Notes: generated from the letters alone by a model not told the origin. A DNA stretch of 64,000 bases from Cellulomonas aerilata (GCF_007991755.1 NZ_BJYY01000001.1:310001-374000), one strand, 5' to 3'; positions 52,426 to 61,455 are shown, numbered from the stretch's first letter. Numbers and translations: made by a program.

Positions 52426-53769
52426 GTGACCTCCGACGGCGTGCGCACCCAGCACATCATCGACGTCCTGACCGACGCCTTCTCCGAGCTCGCGGCCGCC
52501 GACCCGCCGGCGTTCCGCCGCAAGTACCGGACCATGGCGGCCGACCCCTTCGCCTTCTACCGCGGCACGGCGTGCCTGTTCTACGCGGACGTCGCCGGGC
52601 GCGAGGACCGCTGGGCGGACGAGCGGACGAGCCGGGTCTGGATCCAGGGCGACCTGCACGTGGAGAACTTCGGGACCTACATGGACAGCGAGGGCGTCCT
52701 GGTCTTCGACGTCAACGACTACGACGAGGCCTACCTCGGCCACTTCACCTGGGACCTGCAGCGCCTCGCGGCGAGCCTGGCCGTCATGGGCTGGACCAAG
52801 GCGATGCCCGACGAGGACATCGCCGACCTCATCCGGACCTACCTGCGGGCCTACCTGGACCAGGTGCACACCTTCGTCGACGACGACCGCGACCACGAGT
52901 GGTCCCTGCGGCTGGGCACCGCCCGCGGGGCCGTGCGGGACGCGCTGCTCGCGGCGCAGCTGTCCACCCGGGTCGACCTGCTCGACAAGGCGACCGTGGT
53001 CGCGGACTACGAGCGCAGGTTCCGGCACTCGCCGACCGTCCGGGAGCTCGACGCCGCGGAGCGGGACGTCGTGGAGGCCGCCTTCCGCTCCTACCTCGAC
53101 ACCATCCCCGTCTCCAAGCGGCTGGGCAGCCTCACGTACGACCTCAAGGACGTCGTCGGCAAGAGCGGGTTCGGCATCGGCAGCGCGGGGCTGCCCGCGT
53201 ACAACCTCCTCGTCGAGGGCCGCAGCCAGGCCCTGGAGAACGACGTCGTGCTCACCATGAAGCAGGGCAGCGTCGCCGCACCGAGCCGGGTCGTGCAGGA
53301 CCGGCGCGCGCGGGACTACTTCGAGCACGAGGGCCACCGGACCGCCGTCTCGCAGCGCGCCCTGCAGGCTCGCTCGGACCCGTGGCTGGGCTGGGCGCGG
53401 ATGCAGGGCGGCCCGCACGACGGCGTGGGCTTCGTCGTCCAGGAGTTCTCCCCCTACGAGGCGGACCTCGACTGGTCCGTGCTGAGCGAGGCGGACGAGA
53501 TGGAGGAGGTCCTCGAACAGCTCGGCCGCGCGACCGCCAAGGTGCACTGCGTGTCCGACGTCGACGACGCCACCACACCCCTGGTCGACTTCCAGACCGA
53601 GGACGCGATCGTCGCGGCCCTCGACGGCGCCGAGGACGAGTTCGTCGACGAGGTGGTCGCCTTCGGCCTCGAGTACGGCGCCCGCGCTCGCGCCGATCAC
53701 GCGCTGTTCGTGGACGCGTTCCGCGGCGGGCAGATCCCCGGCGTGGGCCCGCGCCGGTCGCGCGGCTGA
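52426..53769 (+). CDS. DUF2252 kinase-like protein
   Basis: A 447-residue protein of the DUF2252 family, which has a protein kinase-like fold. Conserved parts are DPFAFYRGTACLFYADV, VWIQGDLHVENFGTY (resembling the catalytic loop HGDxxxxN), VLVFDVNDYDEAYLG (metal-binding Asp) and LPAYNLLVEGRSQ. The activity is not established; an unknown small-molecule or protein kinase role is expected. The start is GTG 52426, supported by the leaderless -10 box. It is the last core-like gene before the accessory stretch. Confidence 0.87.
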   Translation: MTSDGVRTQHIIDVLTDAFSELAAADPPAFRRKYRTMAADPFAFYRGTACLFYADVAGREDRWADERTSRVWIQGDLHVENFGTYMDSEGVLVFDVNDYDEAYLGHFTWDLQRLAASLAVMGWTKAMPDEDIADLIRTYLRAYLDQVHTFVDDDRDHEWSLRLGTARGAVRDALLAAQLSTRVDLLDKATVVADYERRFRHSPTVRELDAAERDVVEAAFRSYLDTIPVSKRLGSLTYDLKDVVGKSGFGIGSAGLPAYNLLVEGRSQALENDVVLTMKQGSVAAPSRVVQDRRARDYFEHEGHRTAVSQRALQARSDPWLGWARMQGGPHDGVGFVVQEFSPYEADLDWSVLSEADEMEEVLEQLGRATAKVHCVSDVDDATTPLVDFQTEDAIVAALDGAEDEFVDEVVAFGLEYGARARADHALFVDAFRGGQIPGVGPRRSRG

Positions 53770-54461
53770 TCGGGGGCGAACAGGACTTCGGCAGGAATCA
53801 AGCCCCCGTCGTCCGTGCTCAGGCGGTCGCAGAGACGGCGAGGGGTGCAGACGTGCAGCGACGCCCGGAGCACGTGATGGGCTATAACCGCGGTTTCCGG
53901 TGGAGGACTGGGCGTCGAGCACGGCTCGGAAGCCTGCCCTCCTGGCTCAGTGATCACTGCGACGCGAGCCCCTCCACGTGCGTCCGTGAGTGCGAGCGGG
54001 TGACTGCGGTCGGTTGTCAGGTAGGGCACGCGACGGGACACGAGCCGGTAGCGCGCGAGTGCGCTAGAGAGCCGTCCAGCGGGGAGTTGCTTCATCACTC
54101 TCGGTGGCGCATGTCCAAGGCCGTCGGTGAGCGACCGAAGAGGCGGCGCGAGCGCCACCCGAGGCGAAACTCGCCGGCGGAGCTGGCACCCCCCGCGCCC
54201 CAAGAGCCCATTGTTGGCAGTACGACTGTCGCAATCGCGCGGGCCGGCTGCGGTCGGCTCTCGATGCTTCGCGGTCGCTGCAGTGCACGGCAGGCGGCGT
54301 CGACGGGGGCCGTGCCCACGTCGCAAGGCCTGCGCCGATCACGGCTCGATACGGTGCAGTGCCCATACGATCGGAACGGTTGCCGTGGCCACCGGTCAAG
54401 TCAAGTGGCCCCGACAGTCGAAAGACAATCGGCTCTGTGCCTTGGTCCCGAGGAGGCGTTC
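53770..54461 (+). other. Gene-poor left part of accessory stretch
   Basis: This 692-base region has no gene that I can support. A hairpin, CGGGGGC (53771-53777) with GCCCCCG (53802-53808), directly follows the DUF2252 stop and is a likely terminator. The base composition changes to a more mixed one at about 53880. The frame of the NACHT gene stays open through the region, but the translation is Arg/Pro-rich without domain character. The last bases contain the ribosome binding site GAGGAGG (54450-54456) for the NACHT gene. No tRNA or integrase remnant was recognised here. Confidence 0.4.
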
Positions 54462-57400
54462 ATGACAACAGCGCTCATAGTGCTGGGCGGATCGCTGACG
54501 CTGGCGATCGCACTCTTAAAGTTGTTTCGCGCGTTTCGCGACAATGTCGTCGCCATCAAGGAGCTCTTATCGGAGTTCGCCGGCGTTCGAGCGGCATGGG
54601 AGGGGTATCAGAATCTCCGATCGGATCGGAAGAACTTCAGCGAGTATCTGAGTGACCGCCTGAAGCGCTTGAACAGTGAAGAGGAATGGCATCACCGTAG
54701 GTACACGGAACTCGAGGCGAACGTAGAGACGGAAGGCGCACGACGGTTCGGCCCCATCGACAGAATCGACACAGCAAGGCGCGAGACGTCGCTGTCCAGC
54801 GCGTTGAAGCGTAGTCGCGAGCCCCTGATCGTGCTGGAGGGGGAGCCAGGTAGCGGAAAGAGCGTGGCTCTGAGGAAACTCGCGATAGATCTGCTGGATC
54901 GCGCTGCCCGCTCGAGGCACCCTCGTGAGATCGTCCCTTTGTACATCAATCTAAAAGACTTCAAGCCGGCGAAGGTCGATGCACAGGCAGTGGAAGCCCA
55001 CGTGTTGTCCACACTGCTTCAGGGCTGCAGCGTCGATGAAGCCCGCTTCCTGCAGACGCACTTCCAGTCCGGCCTCCGCTCCGGCAGCTGGATCTTCCTG
55101 TTCGACTCCTTCGACGAGATACCGGCGATTCTCTCCCAGGCAGACTACGAGGACACGGTTAAAACGTACTCGAACGCCTTGGCGGAGTTCCTGACCCGGC
55201 CAAACAAGAGCCGGTGCCGTGGCATTCTCGCGTCGCGGTACTTCCGAGGTCCAAGACAAACCCTATGGACCCGGTTCAAGGTCCTGCCACTGACGAGTCG
55301 ACAACAAGGCGACCTCATGCTGAGGATGAAGCTGCCGCGCGCCATCACCCGTGATGTGCTCACGCGATTGCCGATGTCCGACAGTCCGGTAGCGCAACTC
55401 GCGAACAATCCGCTCTTTCTTGCACTGCTCTGTCAGCACCTCAAGGAGAGCGGAACGTCGACCATACCTGACACGCCGTTCGAACTGTTCGACAGCCACG
55501 TCCAGCGGCAACTCGATGCGGCGTCGGCGTACGCCTCCGAGGCTGGGTGGACGAAAGATCGCGTGGCGGCCGCTGCCGAGGCGATCGCCTTCACCATGTC
55601 TGCGGAGAAAGATCTCGGCCTGACGCCAGCCCGGGACGCCCTGGTGCGAGCTTGCGTCGAGCGAGGACTGCTCGAAGGAGCAGTTGCGGATCAGGCCATC
55701 GAGATTCTCGAGTACGCAAAGCTCATGCGGCGCGGAGAATCCGGTCGAGCTGGATCGGTGCGACAGACGACATTCGTGCATCGTCGTTTCCAGGAGTATT
55801 TCGCGACTCGACACCTTCTGAAAGATCCGGACGCCGTCGTAGCGTCAACGCTGTTGTTGGAGGGCAACTGGCGCGAGTCGGCCGTCACGGTTCTGCAGTT
55901 GCAGGATCCTGGGACGGCACTTGCCGCGGTGTTGATAGCGCAGGCGCGACAAAGCCTTCAATCCATGGTGCACGGCCTCCGCGACTACGACCGAGAGGAC
56001 GGGGACTCCATCGAGGCCGCGTACCTTGAGAGCAGGTTCAGACGTTTCACGTGGCCGCCGCTCTCTCGTCACCTGCTGTCTCTGCTCGACGAGGGACTCT
56101 TCCGCAAGCACGAAATTCTGCCCGACGAGCTTCGTGCTGACGCTGCGCGACTATTGACGTGCGTAGTCGTAGAGGGCGATGCAGTGGATCACAAATGGGC
56201 CCTGGAGCTGCTCGGCACCGTGGAGCACAAGGATCGCGTATGGTTCGTGGGTAGGGCGTTCGCGAGTGGGAGCGGGTGGCTCGCCGGTACTGCTTTCCGG
56301 ATGGTGTCCCGCTTGCCTTCGATCCCGCATGACCTTGCGAGATCGATACGGGTCTTTCTCGCTCTGCTCGCTTCAGCCGGGAACCTTCGGCGGCGGCGCA
56401 GAGCGATTGATTCTCAGTTCGCTGGATTTCCGAATGCTAGCCACTGGCGAGACGTGCTTCGCGTCCTGATCTTCGGCCCCTACGTCCATGCAGGTCTCTT
56501 CGCCGCCCTAGGCTGCGGCGTGGCGTCCTTTGCGTTTGGTTGGGGAGCCGAAGCGGTGACCATAGGCGGACTGGCGGCTGTGATCGTGATGCCGTTCCAT
56601 CCCTACGTCGTCCGTTCAGGAGCGTCTTCCCTTGATGCGCAGGCAGTCCATGTCAGTGGATCGGATGTTGCGGTTCCCTGGCGCCGGCGAAGCGGTCTCG
56701 TCCTGGTGGTGAGCCTTGTGCTCTACGTCAGCACGGTGGCCATACTAGCCGCCTTCGCAGGCACTATGATTGCTCAGTTCGGATATGGTCGTTGGTTGGG
56801 ATATGTCGCAGTCTTCTACGCTGCTACATGGGCGGTGTCAGCCGTTCTGTTGACGCATGTCGGCCGATGGATGCATCCGATCTGGTGGCCAGCCTATCCG
56901 GTGCTGGCTGCCGTAGAGTTGGTCCGCGCGCTGCCAAGGGCGATTCGGTCCGTCTGGCGGGCACTTCTGGAGCACGGCCTGATTCGTGTCGTGCGGCAGG
57001 CTGCAATTTTTCTTTCCCCAGCGATCGCCGTCGCTGGCGCACAGATCGTGGTCACGGCGACGGGCTCCAGATTTGCAGAGTTCTACTTGGGGTTTCTAGC
57101 TTTGGCGGCGCTGCTCGTGGGCTTCGTCTGGTTCGGAGTCATGGCAGTTCGTGTGGTGCTGGACTATCTGTGGATGAGGAAATGGCGCGAGGAGTTTAGC
57201 GCTTTCGGCGAGGCTCCGTCTCGAGGCGACTTCGAGCGCTGGCTCCCGCGTCCGCGCACGGCGTACTTCGCGCGACGGCTCTTGCTTGAGATACGGACAA
57301 GCTCTCTGACGCCTCTCGACGAGGACGGTGCGGAGTTCGTCCGCCTGTTCCTCAACACGCTCGCTGTCCGCGGCCTGAAGAAGGCTCAGGCAGATTCGGG

Positions 57401-57620
57401 AACGAGGATTCGTACGAGCCGCAGCAGGTTGCGACGCCTAATGTGGCGGCTGGCAGATGTCGAGGTCGCGGATCTCGTAATTCCTACATTCGTGGACGAC
57501 CGTTTCACTGGGTGGCTTCGGGACAACTGGGATGGCCGACTGCTGCGCCTAAGTGTGTACTCGCAGTTCGCTGGCGACGAGTTGGGCAGAATGCTGGAGG
57601 AGCAACGCAGGAGTAGCTAG
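54462..57620 (+). CDS. Membrane NACHT-domain STAND NTPase, possible defence effector
   Basis: A 1052-residue protein. An N-terminal membrane segment (about 3-22) and a helical stretch lead to a NACHT NTPase domain: Walker A GEPGSGKS at 127-134, Walker B IFLFDSFDEIP at 211-221 with the NACHT-type DSFDE, sensor region GILASRYFRG near 255, and NPLFLALLCQHL near 316. A helical region (about 340-660) carries FVHRRFQEYFATRHLL. Several membrane segments (about 670-905) are followed by a soluble C-terminal domain (about 905-1052). No known effector nuclease or sensor repeat is seen. ATG 54462 has GAGGAGG five bases upstream. TTA codons at 19 and 36 and lower GC (37 of 60 bases in 56701-56760) suggest transfer. 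NACHT proteins include antiphage sensors; here membrane disruption on activation is an inference. Confidence 0.85.
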   Translation: MTTALIVLGGSLTLAIALLKLFRAFRDNVVAIKELLSEFAGVRAAWEGYQNLRSDRKNFSEYLSDRLKRLNSEEEWHHRRYTELEANVETEGARRFGPIDRIDTARRETSLSSALKRSREPLIVLEGEPGSGKSVALRKLAIDLLDRAARSRHPREIVPLYINLKDFKPAKVDAQAVEAHVLSTLLQGCSVDEARFLQTHFQSGLRSGSWIFLFDSFDEIPAILSQADYEDTVKTYSNALAEFLTRPNKSRCRGILASRYFRGPRQTLWTRFKVLPLTSRQQGDLMLRMKLPRAITRDVLTRLPMSDSPVAQLANNPLFLALLCQHLKESGTSTIPDTPFELFDSHVQRQLDAASAYASEAGWTKDRVAAAAEAIAFTMSAEKDLGLTPARDALVRACVERGLLEGAVADQAIEILEYAKLMRRGESGRAGSVRQTTFVHRRFQEYFATRHLLKDPDAVVASTLLLEGNWRESAVTVLQLQDPGTALAAVLIAQARQSLQSMVHGLRDYDREDGDSIEAAYLESRFRRFTWPPLSRHLLSLLDEGLFRKHEILPDELRADAARLLTCVVVEGDAVDHKWALELLGTVEHKDRVWFVGRAFASGSGWLAGTAFRMVSRLPSIPHDLARSIRVFLALLASAGNLRRRRRAIDSQFAGFPNASHWRDVLRVLIFGPYVHAGLFAALGCGVASFAFGWGAEAVTIGGLAAVIVMPFHPYVVRSGASSLDAQAVHVSGSDVAVPWRRRSGLVLVVSLVLYVSTVAILAAFAGTMIAQFGYGRWLGYVAVFYAATWAVSAVLLTHVGRWMHPIWWPAYPVLAAVELVRALPRAIRSVWRALLEHGLIRVVRQAAIFLSPAIAVAGAQIVVTATGSRFAEFYLGFLALAALLVGFVWFGVMAVRVVLDYLWMRKWREEFSAFGEAPSRGDFERWLPRPRTAYFARRLLLEIRTSSLTPLDEDGAEFVRLFLNTLAVRGLKKAQADSGTRIRTSRSRLRRLMWRLADVEVADLVIPTFVDDRFTGWLRDNWDGRLLRLSVYSQFAGDELGRMLEEQRRSS

Positions 57621-58107
57621 ACGCATCTGTCGGGCCTCAGTCGAGCCCTCCCGGTGCGAGCCGACGCACGTGGCGGAGGTGTGCACGGGGTCGGATGTGT
57701 GGCCCGATCACTTCGGATGCTTGCGACTTAGGGCGCCCTAGAGTTTGCGATGCGGTTGTGGGCTCGTGCCGTTGGCCCAGCCAGGTAGTCACGAGCAACG
57801 GCGAGGTGATGCCGAGGTCGACATGTCATGCCGGCGCCCAAGGCGTGCACGTCGCGGACAGGACCAGGTCCGGAGCACGCTCCCGGCTCTGGCCGGTAGC
57901 CATGCTTCTGAATGCGACGGCTCGGGGTGGGGAGCACCATCACCGTGAGCTGCACACGGTCGTCCGCGGGGAATTCTGCTTCCGCCTTCTCGAGTTCTCC
58001 TCCGTCGGAGAACCAGATATATCCGACACGACGGGGGGGTCGCCACGCGGCCGCCTGCTGCTGCCGTGTGCGGGAATAACGCGCACGTGCTGGCCCGTGG
58101 CCAACGG
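57621..58107. other. Non-coding right part of the NACHT stretch
   Basis: No supported gene lies in this 487-base region between the NACHT stop and the terminator of the GH6 gene. It has a 12-base perfect palindrome, TAGGGCGCCCTA (57729-57740). Open frames on both strands are Arg/Cys/Pro-rich and lack ribosome binding sites. Confidence 0.4.
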
Positions 58108-58144
58108 CATCGAGGGGACCCCCACCACGGGGATCCCCTCGATG
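58108..58144 (-). terminator. Terminator hairpin of the GH6 gene
   Basis: CATCGAGGGGA (58108-58118) pairs perfectly with TCCCCTCGATG (58134-58144) over a 15-base loop. It lies 73 bases past the GH6 stop. Confidence 0.7.
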
Positions 58145-58216
58145 TCACGTCATCCGCACCGGTCGCCGCTCGTCTGCCGCGACCGACGGACTCTCAGCGG
58201 TCCTCGCGCCTTCCCG

Positions 58217-59563
58217 TCACGGAAGGAGCGCCGGCTCCGCCAGCCGCGCGAGCTCCAGCGCCTGCTCGACGAACCAGCCGCCGGCGACGGGGTCCACCAT
58301 GCCGCGCACCACGTCGAACCCTGGCTGCGGCAGGTCGGCCGCCGCGATGCCGCGTGTGCACCGTCCGTCCGACTGCCCCGGCACCTTGATCCACAGGAAC
58401 GCGTCCACGAGCGGGTGGCCGGTGTCCGAGCTCGGACGCTGACCCAGGCCCGCCCCCGGCGGGTTGCACCAGATCTCCGGGTCGGCGGTGGTGTAGCCGT
58501 ACTCGGCCGTGAACGCCGCGGCGTCGTCGCTCGTCGCCGGGTCGCCCAGCACCCACGGCCCCTGCCCGTTGCGGCTCGTGTCGAGGACGAAGTGGGTCAT
58601 CTGGTTCTGGCGCACCCGCATCGCGTCGAGCTCCTCCTCAGGGGGGCACGGCGTCCCCACCTGAGGGGCGTACCCGGCCTCGATGTCCGGCACAGGCTGG
58701 TCGCGCACCGCGTAGAGGCACTTCGACACCCGCTCGCCGTAGGCGATGAGCTCCTCGGTGGCGCGGTAGTTCGACGTGTTGAGCGCGAAGCCCGTCGCCT
58801 GGTCGATCCCCGCCATCCTCAGCCGGTTGACGATCCCGTACTGCAGGTTCGGGTCGCCGTAGAACGCGTCGTAGTCGTCCAGCCCCTGCCAGGCAGAGTT
58901 GCCGGCGTCGATGTACGTCGCCGTCTGCGGCTGCGCACCCAGCGTCGTCACCGCGTATCGGATCTCACGGAACCGCTGCTGCACGAACTCCGGGTCGTCC
59001 GGCGTCCCGGTGAAGCCGCCGGCCCCCTGGCCGCACCAGGGCTCGCTGGGCAGGAGCGCGACGCCGTCCGGCTCGATGATGACGACGGCCTTCGTGCTGC
59101 CGAGCTCGTCCGCGATCGCGTCGACGAATGCCTTGTACTCGGCCTCCGACGTGGCTCCGCCGGAGCTGTACTGCGAGCAGTCCCGACCCGGCACGTAGTA
59201 CAGCGAGAACACCGGCACCTGGTGCTGCGCCTTCGCCGCCGCCACCGTATCGCTCACCGTGGCGCCGATCTCCTCCGGCGTGCCTCCCGTGAGCCACACC
59301 GTCTCCTGCTGCGCGGCCAGCTCGCGCATGAGCGCGGCCTCCTCGACGAGGCCCTGCGCCTCGAACGCGTCCGCCTGCACGCTCGCATCGTTGCCCTCGG
59401 GCACGTAGAACTCCGTGCCGCGGTTCAGCACGCTCTTGCCGTGCGCCGGACCCCGGTTGCTGCTGTCCTTCTCCGCCGTCGCACCGGTCGCGCCGCCGGC
59501 GATCCCCACGAGCAGCATCGTCGCGGTCACCGCGACGGCTGCACGTCGTCCCCTCCGCCTCAT
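58217..59563 (-). CDS. Secreted GH6 cellulase (endoglucanase or cellobiohydrolase)
   Basis: A 448-residue exported glycoside hydrolase. The signal peptide covers about residues 1-30 (RRAAVAVTATMLLVGIAGGA). The GH6 domain fills the rest, with signature 1 VPVFSLYYVPGRDCSQYSSG and signature 2 KAVVIIEPDGVALLP, in which EPD holds the likely catalytic acid. VLDTSRNGQGPW carries a further conserved Asp. It has four cysteines in the usual places and no cellulose-binding module, so it acts on soluble or amorphous cellulose or is only one part of a mixture. It inverts beta-1,4 bonds and releases cellobiose or short oligosaccharides. A CelR/CebR-type operator and a promoter lie upstream, so cellobiose induction is expected. 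GC content is higher than in the NACHT gene. Confidence 0.92.
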   Translation of the reverse strand: MRRRGRRAAVAVTATMLLVGIAGGATGATAEKDSSNRGPAHGKSVLNRGTEFYVPEGNDASVQADAFEAQGLVEEAALMRELAAQQETVWLTGGTPEEIGATVSDTVAAAKAQHQVPVFSLYYVPGRDCSQYSSGGATSEAEYKAFVDAIADELGSTKAVVIIEPDGVALLPSEPWCGQGAGGFTGTPDDPEFVQQRFREIRYAVTTLGAQPQTATYIDAGNSAWQGLDDYDAFYGDPNLQYGIVNRLRMAGIDQATGFALNTSNYRATEELIAYGERVSKCLYAVRDQPVPDIEAGYAPQVGTPCPPEEELDAMRVRQNQMTHFVLDTSRNGQGPWVLGDPATSDDAAAFTAEYGYTTADPEIWCNPPGAGLGQRPSSDTGHPLVDAFLWIKVPGQSDGRCTRGIAAADLPQPGFDVVRGMVDPVAGGWFVEQALELARLAEPALLP

Positions 59564-59675
59564 TGCAGAGCCCTTCTGTCGGTCGTTCCTGGTCGACCGG
59601 CCACCATCGAAGGCCGGTCCGCGAGCTCCCGATGGAGCGCGCCACGGACCTCACATCCGCTCGGATCCTCACCCG

Positions 59676-59689
59676 CGGGAGCGCTCCCA
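59676..59689. promoter_or_regulatory. CelR/CebR-type operator upstream of GH6
   Basis: CGGGAGCGCTCCCA contains the perfect 12-base palindrome GGGAGCGCTCCC and differs by one base from TGGGAGCGCTCCCA, the operator of the cellulase repressor CelR of Thermobifida and CebR of Streptomyces. It is about 13-26 bases downstream of the predicted transcription start, where a repressor would block elongation. Confidence 0.85.
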
Positions 59690-59708
59690 CGTCGGCGACT
59701 GATCGAAA

Positions 59709-59736
59709 CGATACGCGTCCCCTCGACGGTGTCAAT
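59709..59736 (-). promoter_or_regulatory. Promoter of the GH6 gene
   Basis: On the minus strand TTGACA (59736-59731) and TATCGT (59714-59709) are separated by 16 bases, a near-consensus sigma-70-type promoter. The leader is about 140 bases and includes the operator at 59676-59689. Confidence 0.65.
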
Positions 59737-59894
59737 TGGCCGGCCGAGGTGGTCAAGGGCATGACCGCGGGTTCGGCGCAGCGCCGGATCGCTCACTCAT
59801 CCGTCCGGCGGGGGAGTCGAGCCCGGCCTCCGGGACCTGCATGAGGCTCAGGGACCGGTGATGTCGCTGGTCAACCAGACTTCCGATGCTGGAC

Positions 59895-59962
59895 GCGGGT
59901 GACGCGAATCGAACCCGTGCTACCAGCTTGGGAATTGGCGCCGAGCACGATTGGACACCCGC
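59895..59962 (-). pseudogene. Degenerate tRNA-Gly copy (3' half conserved), putative old attachment site
   Basis: The first about 41 bases on the plus strand (59895-59935) match the 3' half of the tRNA-Gly gene at 61697-61767 with three mismatches, from the acceptor end through the T arm to the anticodon loop TTCCCAA. The remaining 27 bases do not match the 5' half, except for the last CACCCGC. The anticodon stem cannot form and the T stem has a mismatch. It is therefore not a working tRNA. A copy restricted to the 3' half in the same orientation is what integration of an element into a tRNA gene leaves behind. Confidence 0.75.
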
Positions 59963-60333
59963 CTGTCATGGAGCGGCGCCGACTGGAGCCGTCGACGTCT
60001 TTCATGTTCGCCCTCAGTGCCCACGAGCGACGATGGTCGGCCGCCGGATCGGGCACGCAACGGGCACAGGTCTTGGACCAGGGAGAGCCACCGACTCGAA
60101 AGCGGAGCACAGGGCCCGACGGAGGACCGTGTCAAGGGCGGAGCGCAGCTCATCACGTAGTGACGCCGCAGGCGCCCTTGATGCGGGCCGGAGTCGGGCG
60201 GATGCTTAGCGGTCGGGTTGGCGGCTTGGAGGTAACCGATGCTTGTGACCCCTGCTGCGGCTGATACCCGCCAACTTGCCCGACCAGGACTGATCCGCCC
60301 CAACAGGCGTTCTCCCTTCAGGAGGCCGTCGAG
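59963..60333. other. Non-coding left part of the tRNA-bounded island
   Basis: No supported gene is seen. The open frames on both strands are low-complexity Arg/Ser-rich translations with no ribosome binding site. A ribosome binding site AGGAGG (60320-60325) belongs to the next gene. Confidence 0.35.
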
Positions 60334-60951
60334 GTGCCACACTTGCGACTCCGGGCGCGAGCCAGCGCACTACCACGTGAGCCGTTCTGTCTCGCCACAA
60401 TCGGAGCGCAGGTGATGAGCAACAACTCGTCTTGGCCGTCGTACATGGGACTTCGGGGCAACGAAGTGCCGCCGCCGAGCCAGGTGCCGAAAGTGAGCGG
60501 CGCGCCCTGGGGATGCTTGGTGGTTCCGGCCGTGATAGCGATGTTCCTCGCGACGCTTGCCGGTGTGGGATGGTGGCGCGACGCCAACGAGCGGAGCAAC
60601 ATCGCCGCTGGACCCAGCAGCGAGCACCCTCTGTCCTCGGCGGACTTGGCGGCTCTCGGTGTGCTCGAGGCCCCGCTGACCGGCGCCGGCGCGGTCATTC
60701 AGTGCTGGAATTCTGGAGGATACGTGACTCTTCAGATCCGCACTCCGGACGGAGCGGGCGGTGCAATGTACGCAGTGAATAGAGCAGCCGCCGAAGTGGA
60801 TCAGTGGCTCAGCTTGGACGACTTGCTCGATGTGCGCGCCGGCGGTTCCCTGCCGGACCCTGCTGACGGACATGATCCTTTCGCCGTTGCGGGTGAGCAT
60901 TCCCTCGTTGCGCATGGACGATCGGTGTGCAACGACCAACTCACGCGGTGA
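60334..60951 (+). CDS. Hypothetical single-pass membrane protein of the island
   Basis: A 205-residue protein of no recognised family. A membrane segment (about 62-81, CLVVPAVIAMFLATLAGVGW) separates a Pro/Ser-rich N-terminal part from an extracytoplasmic domain of about 120 residues with two cysteines (VIQCWNSGG and RSVCNDQL). The GTG at 60334 is chosen because AGGAGG is eight bases upstream; ATG 60415 would give a 178-residue protein but has only a weak site. It lies inside the tRNA-bounded stretch, with more A/T than the core genes. An envelope function is possible, but nothing specific is visible. Confidence 0.55.
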   Translation: MPHLRLRARASALPREPFCLATIGAQVMSNNSSWPSYMGLRGNEVPPPSQVPKVSGAPWGCLVVPAVIAMFLATLAGVGWWRDANERSNIAAGPSSEHPLSSADLAALGVLEAPLTGAGAVIQCWNSGGYVTLQIRTPDGAGGAMYAVNRAAAEVDQWLSLDDLLDVRAGGSLPDPADGHDPFAVAGEHSLVAHGRSVCNDQLTR

Positions 60952-61173
60952 AAGTAGACCACGGCCGCGCCGTAGAATCGACAGCGCGCTGAAATAATCA
61001 GCGCAGCGGCCGAGGGCGGCACGCCAGCGCCGCACGCAGGCCAGCGCGCCGACGGAGCCGGCGCCTTGACCCTATAGAGGTCGAATCGGCAGCGAATCAA
61101 TGATGGATAGCGCGTCGGTCATCCGGTGTGCAACCTGAGCCCCGTCGGGTACTTCGTCGCAGGCTTGCTGTAA

Positions 61174-61455
61174 CTAGGTACAGGCCTTATTTTCCCCGAC
61201 CACCACGTCGGCGTAGTCGGCTGCTGAGTAGAGATGTAGCACGTCGTTGAGGTCGTTTCGCTCCCACTTGTCGTCGGCATTCACTGGGCGGAGGTGAAGG
61301 ACCTCACGAATGCGCCCCAAGGCCGAAAGGCGGTAGAAGGCGTCCTCGGACTCTTGTTCGAGCCAGAGACCGAACTGTTCCGGCGTAAGGCCGCCGTCGA
61401 GTGCGGCGCGCGCCTTTGTGGGTCGGTTTGACCAGCAACACACGTCCCTTGTCAT
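61174..61455 (-). pseudogene. Fragment of a hypothetical protein gene
   Basis: A 93-codon frame with protein-like composition, including LTPEQFGLWLEQESEDAFYR, then LSALGRIREVLHLRPVNADD and LYSAADYADVVVGENKA. The end breaks off after GENKACT, and the start lacks a good ribosome binding site. It looks like an internal piece of a longer protein, cut at both ends in a decayed island. I cannot name the family. A small intact gene is possible but less likely. Confidence 0.4.

Noticed and set aside
53697-54326. 209-codon minus-strand frame left of the NACHT gene
   Set aside because: No ribosome binding site, low-complexity Arg/Pro/Ser text and no recognisable family.
52572-54461. In-frame upstream extension of the NACHT gene into DUF2252
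   Set aside because: It overlaps a well-supported gene in another frame, and a strong ribosome binding site precedes the ATG at 54462.
57695-59764. 689-codon plus-strand frame opposite the GH6 gene
   Set aside because: It is antisense to a cellulase with signal peptide, signatures and its own promoter.
53770-59894. The NACHT gene and the GH6 gene as part of the same tRNA-bounded island
   Set aside because: The degenerate tRNA copy lies to the right of GH6, and GH6 has core-like composition and a host-type operator. No second attachment-like copy was found left of the NACHT gene.
59895-59962. Second working tRNA-Gly gene
   Set aside because: The anticodon stem does not pair, the D arm is missing and the T stem has a mismatch; only the 3' half is conserved.
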